Assembly: GCA_903828595.1 (NCBI GenBank) | Contig: CAIKMS010000008.1 | Coordinates: 310,001-374,000 of the forward strand | DNA from: an uncultured Pseudomonadota bacterium | GTDB lineage: Bacteria; Pseudomonadota; Gammaproteobacteria; Steroidobacterales; Steroidobacteraceae | Reading direction: 5' to 3' | Length of the DNA: 64,000 bases | Part shown: one piece after another, positions 16,963 to 24,590 of the stretch | How positions within the stretch are numbered: position 1 is the stretch's first letter | Layout of the letters: each line of letters begins with the position of its first letter | Notes under the pieces: model-generated | Seen by the model: the letters and a program-made list of their open reading frames with translations, nothing else | Told to the model about the DNA's origin: nothing | The model's database searches: none | Made by a program: the position numbers and the translations under genes

Positions 16963-16980
16963 GCTTAGCATTTTGTCACA

Positions 16981-17055
16981 TTTTCAAACTAATGCACAGT
17001 TTAAAATAGTGTGATTTCACAAATTAGGACTTAGTGTTTATATATTATTATAAAC
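16981..17055 (-). promoter_or_regulatory. Probable abiE promoter/operator region
   Basis: This AT-rich stretch upstream of abiEi contains three inverted repeats: TTTTCAAACT/AGTTTAAAA (16981-17006, 7-base spacer, one mismatch), TGTGA-TT-TCACA (17010-17021, perfect) and GTTTATA/TATAAAC (17036-17055, perfect, 6-base spacer). The last contains a minus-strand TATAAT at 17052-17047 that could be a -10 box. AbiEi proteins repress their own promoters by binding inverted repeats, so these are candidate operators. No binding has been shown. Confidence 0.5.
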
Positions 17056-17198
17056 TTTCAGCAGGCGATTTTAAGCCCCTATCACAGCCAACTGCGCATT
17101 CCCTAAGTTCAAACCGCAGGGTGCTTATGCGGCTACTCGCGGCCGGGTCGCGCGATTTGACGCCCCAGCTGGGCCCACACCGTGATAGCGTCTTAGAG

Positions 17199-17294
17199 CC
17201 AAGCACTTTTACTTGGTTTAAGTACACGTACTCGGAAGAAGCACAGTCGAATCTCGTAAACGTCTAGCCAAGAACCGGCGAGGGCGGTTTTTTT
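17199..17294 (+). ncRNA. Possible small RNA ending at an intrinsic terminator (candidate)
   Basis: CCAAG/CTTGG (17199-17216) and AGTACACGTACT (17221-17232) are successive small inverted repeats, followed by a terminator at 17273-17294. No protein gene upstream on this strand needs the terminator. A short structured RNA is the simplest reading, but the 5' end and promoter are not visible, so the left boundary is arbitrary. Confidence 0.3.
17273..17294 (+). terminator. Intrinsic terminator
   Basis: AACCG (17273-17277) pairs with CGGTT (17285-17289) around a 7-base loop, and the second arm runs into seven T residues (17288-17294). The stem is short but the form is classical. It points in the plus direction and has no obvious upstream gene. 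Confidence 0.55.
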
Positions 17295-17449
17295 GGGGCA
17301 TGGGGCCATCGAGTTTTTCTCGGGGGCATATCGCCCCAACAGTGGCACCGAATGGCGTGTTATCGCGTGGCAGATTACTGATGACTAAAGCCGGGGTGGG
17401 GGATTTCCGCTGGCTTGTCGATCCTTGCGGGATAAGCTGTCAGAGAAAA

Positions 17450-17534
<85 letters not shown>

Positions 17535-17575
17535 AAGGGGAGGGATGCCGGCAGGCCCGGCTCTCGAAGCGGCGA

Positions 17576-17604
17576 AATCTACGCACCGCTCCCATTCTTG
17601 TCAA
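17576..17604 (-). promoter_or_regulatory. Promoter of tRNA-Leu
   Basis: On the minus strand, a perfect -35 TTGACA (17604-17599) is separated by exactly 17 bases from a -10 TAGATT (17581-17576). The following discriminator is GC-rich (TCGCCGC), as in stringently controlled stable-RNA promoters. The mature tRNA begins about 40 bases downstream, leaving a short 5' leader for RNase P. Confidence 0.75.
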
Positions 17605-17724
17605 TCAAGAAAACGTCTTTTACTGGCCTCACCCCCACCCAGCCTTAGCCTGTTTGCTCCCAAAGTCTGCGCAAAGTCTTCACAATGTCTTTCCAACCTA
17701 GTACCGAAGTGACCGTAAAAACCC

Positions 17725-19974
17725 ATGAAAAAACCCGTTAGCCACTGGAGCGATTTGGATACCAAGCACGCCGAGGAGGCGAGCCGTTATGCCAAACCCA
17801 TCCCGAGTCGAGAATTCTTGCTGCAGACCTTACAGGCTGCCGGCGAGCCGCTAACGGCTGACGAGTTAGCGCGGCGTTTGAAGCTCAAAGACAAGGCCTT
17901 GAAGGGTGCTTTGGAGGCGCGTTTAGGGGCTATGGTTCGTGACGGGCAACTGGTGCGCAATCGCCGCGAACAATATCTGCTGACGGATCGCACCGTGATT
18001 TTACCCGGCACCGTGATCGGCCATCGCGATGGCTTTGGCTTTTTACGCCCGGACGACGGTTCTGAAGATCTTTACTTGTCGCCGGTGCAGATGCGCGAGT
18101 GCATGCACGGTGATCGGATAGCGGTGCGCCCGGGTCCTACCGATTATCGGGGTAAGCGCGAGGGGATTTTGGTTGAAGTCCTGCAGCGGCGCACCGTGCA
18201 GGTTGCCGGGCGCTTTAGGGTTGAGCACGGCATTGGCTTTGTCTCGCCGGATAATCGCCGTAACGCGCACCGGGTAGTGGTGTCCGCACGCGATCGCGGT
18301 ACTGCCAAGGACGGAGATTTGGTGGTCGCGTCTTTGATTCAGGCGCCTAGCCGCCACGCACAAGCGGTGGGAAAAATTGTTCGTGTGCTGCCCGAAGGCA
18401 ATCTGGCCGATACGGCAGTGGATTTAGCGGTGGCCTCCCATCAGTTGCCTAACGAGTTCTCCAGCGCGGCGCTACGCCAAGCCAAGCGCTTTGGCAAAAG
18501 CGTGCCCAGCGCGCTTTATGAGGATCGTTTGGATCTGCGCGAGGTGCCGTTAGTTACTATCGACGGCGAGGATGCCAAGGATTTTGATGATGCGGTGTTC
18601 GCTACGGCGACTCGCGGCGGCTGGCGGTTACTGGTGGCCATTGCCGATGTGTCCACGTATGTCACACCGGATAGCGCACTGGATACTGAGGCGCGCGAGC
18701 GCGCAACGTCGGTGTATTTCCCGCATCGGGTGATACCGATGCTGCCTGAGGCCTTATCCAATGGCCTGTGCTCCTTGATGCCTAATGTCGATCGGCTTTG
18801 CATGGTCTGCGACATGACGCTAAACCGCGAGGGCAAGATTACCGCAGCCACCTTCCACAAAGCGGTGATGAAAAGTCATGCACGACTGACCTATAACCGG
18901 GTGGCAGCTGCTTTAGTAACCCGCGATCCTGGCACGCGAGCTGAGTTGTCTGAGATCCTGGATTGCCTAGAAACGCTGTATGACGTTTATCGCGTGCTGC
19001 GTCGCCGCCGTGAGGCGCGTGGGGCGCTGGACTTTGAGGCCGGTGAAGTAAAGGTCATTGTTGATGATCAGGGGCATGTATCGGACTTACGCGTGACTTC
19101 ACGAAACGACGCGCATCGCATGATCGAAGAATGCATGATTGCAGCTAACGTGGAGGCCGCACGCTTTTTGAAGAAGCACAAAATGCCGGCGCTGTATCGC
19201 GTGCATGCCAAGCCCGATGAAGACCGCGTGCAGGATTTAAAGCGCTTTTTAAGCACGCGTGGCGTGCATTTAGAAACCACGCCTGAACTGGATCCTTTAA
19301 AGCTCGCGCAGACCTTGCGTTCGGTGCAGGGTCGTCCGGACACGGCCATGCTGGAGCAAATGATTATTCGCTCCTTAGCCCAAGCGGTGTACCAGCCTGA
19401 GAACATCGGGCACTTTGGCCTGGCCTTAAGTGAGTACGCGCATTTTACTTCACCGATTCGTCGCTACCCTGACTTGTTGGTACATCGTGCGATTGGCCAT
19501 GCGCTGTCGCGCGGTACGCTCGATGACTTTGCGCACACGCGCAAAGACTTTGACGTATTTGGCCAGGAGTGTTCGCAACGCGAGCGACGCGCCGATGAAG
19601 CCTCGCGTGATGTGGTGGCCTACCTAAAGTGCGAGTTCATGGCCGATAAGATTGACGAAGAATTTGCCGCGATTGTCACTGGGGTCACGGATTTTGGTTT
19701 GTTTGTGCAGTTGCAGAGTCTGCCGGTGGACGGCCTGGTGCATATCGCAGCCCTGGGAGCCGATTATTTTCGTTATGAGGAAGATCGCAAAACGTTAGTC
19801 GGTGAGCGAACCGGGACACGCTTTACGCTGGGCGATAAACTGACCGTCAGGTTAGTGCGAGTTGATCCTTCGGAGCGAAAAATGGACTTTGAGTTGGTTG
19901 CGCAAAAAGAGGCGGCGTTTCATCCACGCCGATCCCGAACGGTCTCCGCTAAAAAGGCTCGCCATGGCCGCTGA
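17725..19974 (+). CDS. rnr: RNase R, 3'-5' exoribonuclease
   Basis: Processive exoribonuclease that degrades structured RNA and helps in rRNA quality control. The N-terminal winged-helix domain (about residues 20-85) is followed by cold-shock domains, the RNB catalytic core and a C-terminal S1 domain. The RNB acidic site is visible as TIDGEDAKDFDDAVFA, and the core also has HFTSPIRRYPDLLVHR. S1 reads FAAIVTGVTDFGLFVQL near residue 645. 749 residues is normal for the family, with only a short basic tail. No strong ribosome site precedes the ATG. Confidence 0.95.
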   Translation: MKKPVSHWSDLDTKHAEEASRYAKPIPSREFLLQTLQAAGEPLTADELARRLKLKDKALKGALEARLGAMVRDGQLVRNRREQYLLTDRTVILPGTVIGHRDGFGFLRPDDGSEDLYLSPVQMRECMHGDRIAVRPGPTDYRGKREGILVEVLQRRTVQVAGRFRVEHGIGFVSPDNRRNAHRVVVSARDRGTAKDGDLVVASLIQAPSRHAQAVGKIVRVLPEGNLADTAVDLAVASHQLPNEFSSAALRQAKRFGKSVPSALYEDRLDLREVPLVTIDGEDAKDFDDAVFATATRGGWRLLVAIADVSTYVTPDSALDTEARERATSVYFPHRVIPMLPEALSNGLCSLMPNVDRLCMVCDMTLNREGKITAATFHKAVMKSHARLTYNRVAAALVTRDPGTRAELSEILDCLETLYDVYRVLRRRREARGALDFEAGEVKVIVDDQGHVSDLRVTSRNDAHRMIEECMIAANVEAARFLKKHKMPALYRVHAKPDEDRVQDLKRFLSTRGVHLETTPELDPLKLAQTLRSVQGRPDTAMLEQMIIRSLAQAVYQPENIGHFGLALSEYAHFTSPIRRYPDLLVHRAIGHALSRGTLDDFAHTRKDFDVFGQECSQRERRADEASRDVVAYLKCEFMADKIDEEFAAIVTGVTDFGLFVQLQSLPVDGLVHIAALGADYFRYEEDRKTLVGERTGTRFTLGDKLTVRLVRVDPSERKMDFELVAQKEAAFHPRRSRTVSAKKARHGR

Positions 19975-20713
19975 ACGTATTTATGGGCTGCACGCGGTAC
20001 GCGCGATCTTGACCAAGCGTCCGGCCGCTGTGGTTCGACTGACCGTACAGGCCGGGCGTGAGGATCAACGGCTCAAGGACATCCTGCTGCTCGCCAAACA
20101 GGCGGGCCTGGCCGTTGAAGTCAAACCGGCAGCCAGCCTGTCGGATTTAACCGGCGGAGCCCCGCACCAGGGCGTGATCGCGGAAGTCACACCGGCGCTG
20201 GCGCTGGATGAGGACGCGCTGATGGAAGGCGTGGGCGCACGCCTGGAGGCCGGCCAAGCCCCGTTCGTGTTGGTGCTGGATGGCGTGCAAGATCCGCACA
20301 ACTTAGGTGCCTGTTTGCGCACGGCCGATGCCGCGGGCGTGGATTTTGTGATTGCGCCGCGCGATCGCGCCACCGGCTTAACCCCCGTCGTGCGCAAGGT
20401 CGCGGCCGGGGCGGCGGAGTCCACACCCTTTGTGCAGGTAACCAATCTGGCCCGCACGTTAAGAGAAATCAAAGACTTAGGGGTTTGGCTGGTCGGCACC
20501 AGCGACAACGCCCAAAAAAGCTTCTACCAAGCGGATATGAAGGGTGCCTTAGGCATCGTGATGGGCGCCGAAGGCACGGGCTTGCGTCGTTTGACCCGCG
20601 AGCTGAGTGACACCGAGGTGGTCTTGCCGATGTTAGGGGCGGTGGAGAGCCTGAACGTATCGGTGGCTACGGGTATTGTCCTGTACGAAGCGCTACGCCA
20701 ACGCGCCTCTTGA
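19964..20713 (+). CDS. rlmB: RlmB, 23S rRNA 2'-O-methyltransferase (G2251)
   Basis: SpoU/TrmH-family knotted methyltransferase that modifies Gm2251 in the peptidyl-transferase loop. The N-terminal substrate-binding domain is followed by the SPOUT motifs: LDGVQDPHNLGACLRTADAAG (motif 1), GIVMGAEGTGLRRLT (motif 2) and LPMLGAVESLNVSVATGIVLYEALRQR (motif 3). The ATG at 19964 lies within the end of rnr, an 11-base overlap. An upstream in-frame start at 19862 is inside rnr. The rnr-rlmB pairing is conserved. Confidence 0.95.
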   Translation: MAAERIYGLHAVRAILTKRPAAVVRLTVQAGREDQRLKDILLLAKQAGLAVEVKPAASLSDLTGGAPHQGVIAEVTPALALDEDALMEGVGARLEAGQAPFVLVLDGVQDPHNLGACLRTADAAGVDFVIAPRDRATGLTPVVRKVAAGAAESTPFVQVTNLARTLREIKDLGVWLVGTSDNAQKSFYQADMKGALGIVMGAEGTGLRRLTRELSDTEVVLPMLGAVESLNVSVATGIVLYEALRQRAS

Positions 20714-20783
20714 GTTAAATCCTTAAAAAACATAAAGTACGCGGCTGCGTGGTATCCGCTGCGCAGTGATCTTCACCTTGCTA

Positions 20784-20805
20784 CACCGATCAGGTCCATC
20801 GGGTG
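20784..20805 (+). promoter_or_regulatory. Candidate ribosomal-protein leader hairpin upstream of rpsF
   Basis: CACCGAT at 20784-20790 pairs with ATCGGGTG at 20798-20805, with one bulged G and a 7-base loop, about 25 bases before the rpsF start. S6:S18 complexes autoregulate rpsF-rpsR in many bacteria by binding a leader hairpin containing a CCG. This element contains CCG, but I cannot confirm the full consensus. Confidence 0.35.
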
Positions 20806-20828
20806 GCTTTAACCACAAGGAACAGACC

Positions 20829-21266
20829 ATGCGTCATTACGAAATTATTTTTCTGGTGCACCCGGACCAGAGCGAACAAGTCCCGGCGATGATCGAGCGC
20901 TACAAGGGCATGATTGCTGCCGGTGGCGGTGCTGTGCATCGCCTGGAAGACTGGGGCCGCCGCCAGCTGGCGTATCCGATCAACAAGGTCGCCAAAGCCC
21001 ACTACGTTTTAATGAACATCGAGTCGGACGCCAGCGTGCTGGCGGAGTTAACCGGCGCTTTTGGTTTCTCGGATGCCGTTCTGCGCCACATGGTGGTTCG
21101 TATGGATGCGGCAGTGACCGAGCCTAGCCCGATGGTTCGTCCGCCGGACGAGCGTGATGCCGAGGGTCGTGATCACGACCGTGATGATCGAGATGATCGC
21201 GATGACCGCGATGATCGTGGCAGCCGGGGTGGTCGTCGTGACCGCCGCGACATGAACGATCTCTAA
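20829..21266 (+). CDS. rpsF: Ribosomal protein bS6
   Basis: Small-subunit protein that binds 16S rRNA together with bS18. [25 protein letters not shown] and [24 protein letters not shown] are standard S6 sequence. The ATG at 20829 follows an AAGGA and matches the family start. The 145-residue protein carries a long hydrophilic tail from about residue 110, rich in alternating Asp and Arg (RDDRDDRDD repeats, then [10 protein letters not shown]), encoded by GAT/CGN-like tandem repeats. Confidence 0.96.
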   Translation: MRHYEIIFLVHPDQSEQVPAMIERYKGMIAAGGGAVHRLEDWGRRQLAYPINKVAKAHYVLMNIESDASVLAELTGAFGFSDAVLRHMVVRMDAAVTEPSPMVRPPDERDAEGRDHDRDDRDDRDDRDDRGSRGGRRDRRDMNDL

Positions 21267-21302
21267 CCGCACCGCACTCTTTCAAGCATTAAGGATTTCA
21301 TC

Positions 21303-21527
21303 ATGGCCCGTTATTTTCGTCGCAAGAAGTTTTGCAAGTTCACCGCTGATGAAGCGGAAAGCATCGATTACAAAGATGTCGCAATGCTAAAGAACTACAT
21401 CACCGAGACCGGCAAGATTGTGCCGAGTCGTATCACCGGCACGCGTTCGTTCTATCAGCGCAAGCTGTCTGAAGCCGTGAAGCGCGCACGCTTCATCGCG
21501 TTGCTGCCTTATACCGATCAGCATTGA
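21303..21527 (+). CDS. rpsR: Ribosomal protein bS18
   Basis: A 74-residue small-subunit protein, partner of bS6 on 16S r[46 protein letters not shown] and the C-terminal [15 protein letters not shown] are diagnostic. It has no zinc-binding CXXC pair. The rpsF-rpsR-(membrane protein)-rplI order is normal for gammaproteobacteria that lack priB. Confidence 0.97.
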   Translation: MARYFRRKKFCKFTADEAESIDYKDVAMLKNYITETGKIVPSRITGTRSFYQRKLSEAVKRARFIALLPYTDQH

Positions 21528-21571
21528 TATTGGGGCTGGGCTTGAGTCAATTAAGCCCAGCTGACCGACTT

Positions 21572-22525
21572 ATGAAGCGTTCGTTTGCCGAATGGGTTAC
21601 GGACTCGGGATGGAAGGCGGCAGCCTGCGTCTTTCTGTCGGCTTGGCTTGCTTTGATTCTGCCGTTCGCGCTGTGGCTGCCTGGCGCGATGGTAGTGCTC
21701 GTAGCGCTAGTGGCGTCGCCGGTGTCTTCGGGCTATGCCCTGGCTTTGGCTGGGGCGGCGCTTTTGGGATTGCTGATGCCAGCCACCGGGCTTTGGACGG
21801 CGGTTTTGTTGGCAACCGCGCTGTTGGTGCCGCAGTACCTGATTGGCAGGATGCTGGCCCGCGGTGCGTCAATGACAGTGTGTTTCCAGTTCGCCGCCTT
21901 AGCGGCGCTCGGGATGTTGGTCGTGGTTTATGGCGTCATTGCCGATCCCCCCGGGGTTTGGCGACCGATGCTAGAGCAGTTGGCACAGTCGCTGGATCGC
22001 TTTGCGGCCACCATGTCCAACGCCAGCAGCGGCCATCGGCTCGACGAGCAGCAGATTGTCGATGCGTCAGCGGCGCATCTGTGGGGCGCGGTGGGTTGGC
22101 TTTTGCTGCTCAACACGATGGTCAGCGCGATGGCTGGTCAGTATTGGGCGCAACGTAAGGGTTTTAAGCCGATCGAGGGTTCCTCGTTTGGTGAGTTGTC
22201 TGCCGGTCGCACACTAACGCTAGTGTGCGTAGGGTGTGCCGGGTTTGCCGCGTGGTTTACCGCGGGCTTAGGCGCTGACGGGTTGATGGTTTTAGGTGGC
22301 GTGTTTGTGCTGCAGGGTTTGTCGGTGTTGCACGCGGCTTTATTAGCGTGGGGTTTTCGCGGCGCGCCGATGGGTTTTGGCTACGCGGCGGCGTTTTTAG
22401 CTCTGCTGTTAGTCAGTTGGGCGGTGCCCGCGGTGGCTTTGGCCGTGGAAGTCCTGCTGTTTCTGACCGGGTTTTTGGATAATTGGTGGCCACTGCGAAC
22501 GCGTTTTGCCAAGCAGGCTGTCTGA
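21572..22525 (+). CDS. Multi-spanning inner-membrane protein between rpsR and rplI (DUF2232/YybS-like)
   Basis: A 317-residue very hydrophobic protein with about eight predicted membrane helices: near residues 16-60 (two or three), 70-110, 115-140, 175-195, 225-250 and 260-305. Membrane proteins of this kind occupy the rpsR-rplI gap in several gammaproteobacteria and resemble the DUF2232 group; its function is not known. The ATG at 21572 is preferred; a TTG at 21524 overlapping the rpsR stop is the longer alternative. Confidence 0.7.
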   Translation: MKRSFAEWVTDSGWKAAACVFLSAWLALILPFALWLPGAMVVLVALVASPVSSGYALALAGAALLGLLMPATGLWTAVLLATALLVPQYLIGRMLARGASMTVCFQFAALAALGMLVVVYGVIADPPGVWRPMLEQLAQSLDRFAATMSNASSGHRLDEQQIVDASAAHLWGAVGWLLLLNTMVSAMAGQYWAQRKGFKPIEGSSFGELSAGRTLTLVCVGCAGFAAWFTAGLGADGLMVLGGVFVLQGLSVLHAALLAWGFRGAPMGFGYAAAFLALLLVSWAVPAVALAVEVLLFLTGFLDNWWPLRTRFAKQAV

Positions 22526-22540
22526 TGATTGAACGGTGTT

Positions 22541-22569
22541 AGCCGAGTCCCCTTTGGGGTTCATCGGCT
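22541..22569 (+). promoter_or_regulatory. Two-tier hairpin in the rplI leader
   Basis: AGCCGA (22541-22546) pairs with TCGGCT (22564-22569), and inside it CCCC (22549-22552) pairs with GGGG (22556-22559) over a TTT loop. It lies between the membrane-protein stop and rplI. A T-rich stretch begins only about 20 bases later, so it is more likely a leader structure or processing site than an efficient terminator. Confidence 0.45.
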
Positions 22570-22628
22570 GTGGCGTTCGGGTAGTTTGGTTTTTAAAGTT
22601 TTTAGTCATTTAGCGTATAGGTGCTCTC

Positions 22629-23078
22629 ATGGAACTCATCCTCCTGCAAAAGGTAGCGAACCTCGGCAATATCGGCGATCGCGTGAAAGTGAAGTCGGGC
22701 TACGGTCGCAACTTCCTCATGCCTACGGGCCGCGCCACGGTGGCGACCACCAAGAACATTGCCCGGTTTGAGGCCATTCGTGCCGATCTCGAGGCTAAGG
22801 CTGCCGCCGAGTTGGCGCAGGCTGAGAGCCGTGCGAGCGGCCTTAAGGAGTATCGCTTGACGTTGTCGGCGAAGGCCGGCGCCGAAGGCAAGCTGTTTGG
22901 TTCGATCGGTACCAGCGATGTCGCCGAGGCGCTAACGGCGGCAGGCCATCCGGTAGAGCGCGCTGAGGTGCGTATGCCTGAAGGTCCGATCCGCACGGTT
23001 GGTGAGACGGTGCTGGCTGTGCATTTGCACACCGACGTGACCGTCGACATCACCGTAGTGGTTAACGCCGAAGCCTAA
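22629..23078 (+). CDS. rplI: Ribosomal protein bL9
   Basis: Large-subunit protein with an N-terminal globular domain, a long connecting helix and a C-terminal domain. [36 protein letters not shown] is the highly conserved N-domain; the middle Ala/Glu-rich segment is the helix and [14 protein letters not shown] begins the C-domain. 149 residues is standard. Two hairpins follow before dnaB. Confidence 0.97.
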   Translation: MELILLQKVANLGNIGDRVKVKSGYGRNFLMPTGRATVATTKNIARFEAIRADLEAKAAAELAQAESRASGLKEYRLTLSAKAGAEGKLFGSIGTSDVAEALTAAGHPVERAEVRMPEGPIRTVGETVLAVHLHTDVTVDITVVVNAEA

Positions 23079-23090
23079 GCTTTTAGGCGG

Positions 23091-23125
23091 TCAGGGCGCT
23101 AAAGGGGCATCCCTTTGGCGCCTGA
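23091..23125 (+). terminator. Long imperfect hairpin after rplI
   Basis: The segment is a near-perfect palindrome: TCAGG, CGC and AAAGGG on the left arm pair with CCCTTT, GCG and CCTGA on the right around a short GCAT-type loop. It sits 13 bases after the rplI stop. It lacks a T-run, so it may stabilise the 3' end of the rpsF operon mRNA and not terminate by itself. Confidence 0.5.
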
Positions 23126-23134
23126 CGCGGTTAG

Positions 23135-23156
23135 ACTGGGCTTTAGTTTTCCCAGT
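23135..23156 (+). promoter_or_regulatory. Hairpin just upstream of the dnaB ribosome site
   Basis: ACTGGG (23135-23140) and CCCAGT (23151-23156) are perfect inverted repeats around CTTTAGTTTT. The AAGGA ribosome site of dnaB follows three bases later, so the hairpin could affect dnaB translation or be a weak transcription barrier. Confidence 0.4.
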
Positions 23157-23168
23157 TGAAGGATTCTC

Positions 23169-24563
23169 ATGTCGCAATCCGGCGCACCTCGTGGATCCTC
23201 TTCAGGTCTCGATGAAGCGAGGCTACCGCCGCATTCGATAGAAGCCGAGCAATCCGTGCTGGGCTCCCTCCTTATTGATTCCCAAGCCTGGGACACCGTC
23301 GGCGACATGGTTTCGCCCAAAGACTTTTATCGGCGTGATCATCAGCTGATCTTCGAGGCCATTGCGGCGATTGTGGAGTCGCAAGGTCCGGTGGACGCAG
23401 TGACCGTTGCCGAGAGTTTAGAGCGTCGCGGGGTTCTTGCCGACGCGGGTGGTCTGGGTTATCTGGCGACCCTATCACGTGACACGCCCAGCGCGGCGAA
23501 CGTTAAAGCTTACGCGGAGATCGTGCGTGAGCGAGCGCTGCTAAGGGCACTGGTGTCGGCCGGCGGGGAAATCGCTTCCTCGGGCCTGTCGCCTGAAGGC
23601 CGTACCGCGTCAGATCTGGTGGATCAGGCCGAGCGAATGGTCTTTGAGATTGCTGAGCGCGGCACTTCCAGTCGTGAAGGCTTTCAGGCGGTTAAAAAGA
23701 TCTTGCCGGCAACGATCGATCGAATCGACGCTTTGCATCAAAATCCGGGTGCCTTCAGCGGCGTGGCTACCGGTTATACCGATCTAGACCGCATGACTAA
23801 CGGTCTGCAAAAAGGCGATCTGATTATTATCGCGGGACGGCCCTCGATGGGTAAAACCACGCTAGCCGTTAACATCGCTGAAAACGCGGCGATCTCCGGC
23901 AAGGTGCCGTCTGCCATATTTTCCATGGAAATGTCCTCTGAGCAGGTGACCCTGCGCATGATCTCTTCTTTAGGACGCGTCAATCAGTCGCGCCTGCGCA
24001 CCGGGGAATTATCACCAGAGGATTGGCCACGCATTACCTCGGCCACCGAAGTGCTGTCGCAAGCACCGCTGTACATCGATGAGTCACCTTCCTTATCGCC
24101 AACCGAAGTTCGGGCTCGTGCGCGGCGATTAAAGCGTGAGCACGGATTAGGGTTGATCGTTATCGACTACCTGCAGCTGATGCAGGTGTCGGGCAACACG
24201 GAAAATCGTGCGACGGAAATTTCAGAAATATCCCGCGGACTAAAAGCCCTGGCTAAAGAATTGGACCTGCCGGTCATTGCGCTGTCTCAGCTGAATCGTA
24301 GCGTGGAGCAACGCACCGAGAAAAAGCCGGTCATGAGCGATCTGCGTGAATCAGGCGCTATCGAACAAGACGCCGACCTGATCTTGTTGATTTATCGTGA
24401 AGAGGTCTACGAGCCGAACACGACCCGCAAAGGTATCGCTGACATCATTATCGCCAAGCAGCGTAACGGCCCTATTGGTGATGTGCAGTTGACCTTCTTG
24501 GGTGAGTACACGCGCTTTGAAAATCTCGTGGCCGAGTCCTATGGGCAGGGTCCGTACCGCTAG
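23169..24563 (+). CDS. dnaB: DnaB, replicative DNA helicase
   Basis: Hexameric 5'-3' helicase of the replication fork. The N-terminal domain (about residues 18-120, LPPHSIEAEQSVLGSLLID) is followed by the RecA-like motor: Walker A GRPSMGKTTLAVNIAEN near residue 222, Walker B IVIDYLQLMQ, and the ALSQLNRSVEQR...SDLRESGAIEQDAD segment with the arginine finger region. 464 residues is normal, with no intein. It is followed by rluF and not by the more usual alr. Confidence 0.97.
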   Translation: MSQSGAPRGSSSGLDEARLPPHSIEAEQSVLGSLLIDSQAWDTVGDMVSPKDFYRRDHQLIFEAIAAIVESQGPVDAVTVAESLERRGVLADAGGLGYLATLSRDTPSAANVKAYAEIVRERALLRALVSAGGEIASSGLSPEGRTASDLVDQAERMVFEIAERGTSSREGFQAVKKILPATIDRIDALHQNPGAFSGVATGYTDLDRMTNGLQKGDLIIIAGRPSMGKTTLAVNIAENAAISGKVPSAIFSMEMSSEQVTLRMISSLGRVNQSRLRTGELSPEDWPRITSATEVLSQAPLYIDESPSLSPTEVRARARRLKREHGLGLIVIDYLQLMQVSGNTENRATEISEISRGLKALAKELDLPVIALSQLNRSVEQRTEKKPVMSDLRESGAIEQDADLILLIYREEVYEPNTTRKGIADIIIAKQRNGPIGDVQLTFLGEYTRFENLVAESYGQGPYR

Positions 24564-24590
24564 TACGGGCCGCTAAGGCTGGAGTCTTAC

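Larger units (their letters stand above)
17056..17449. other. Non-coding interval between the abiE promoter and tRNA-Leu
   Basis: About 390 bases with no convincing protein gene. A short plus-strand frame at 17034-17267 has no recognisable features or ribosome site. The right part holds small hairpins and an intrinsic terminator (listed separately), suggesting a short plus-strand transcript. Between 17295 and 17449 I see only a GGGGC-ATATC-GCCCC hairpin near 17323-17337 and nothing else interpretable. Confidence 0.5.

Noticed and set aside
17010-17021. TGTGATTTCACA as a CRP site
   Set aside because: CRP half-sites need a 6-base spacer; here it is 2. It fits better as one of several inverted repeats in the abiE promoter.
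17034-17267. 77-residue plus-strand frame upstream of the 17273 terminator
   Set aside because: No ribosome site, no domain, and its first part covers the abiE operator region. The terminator position right after its stop is suggestive but not enough to call a gene.
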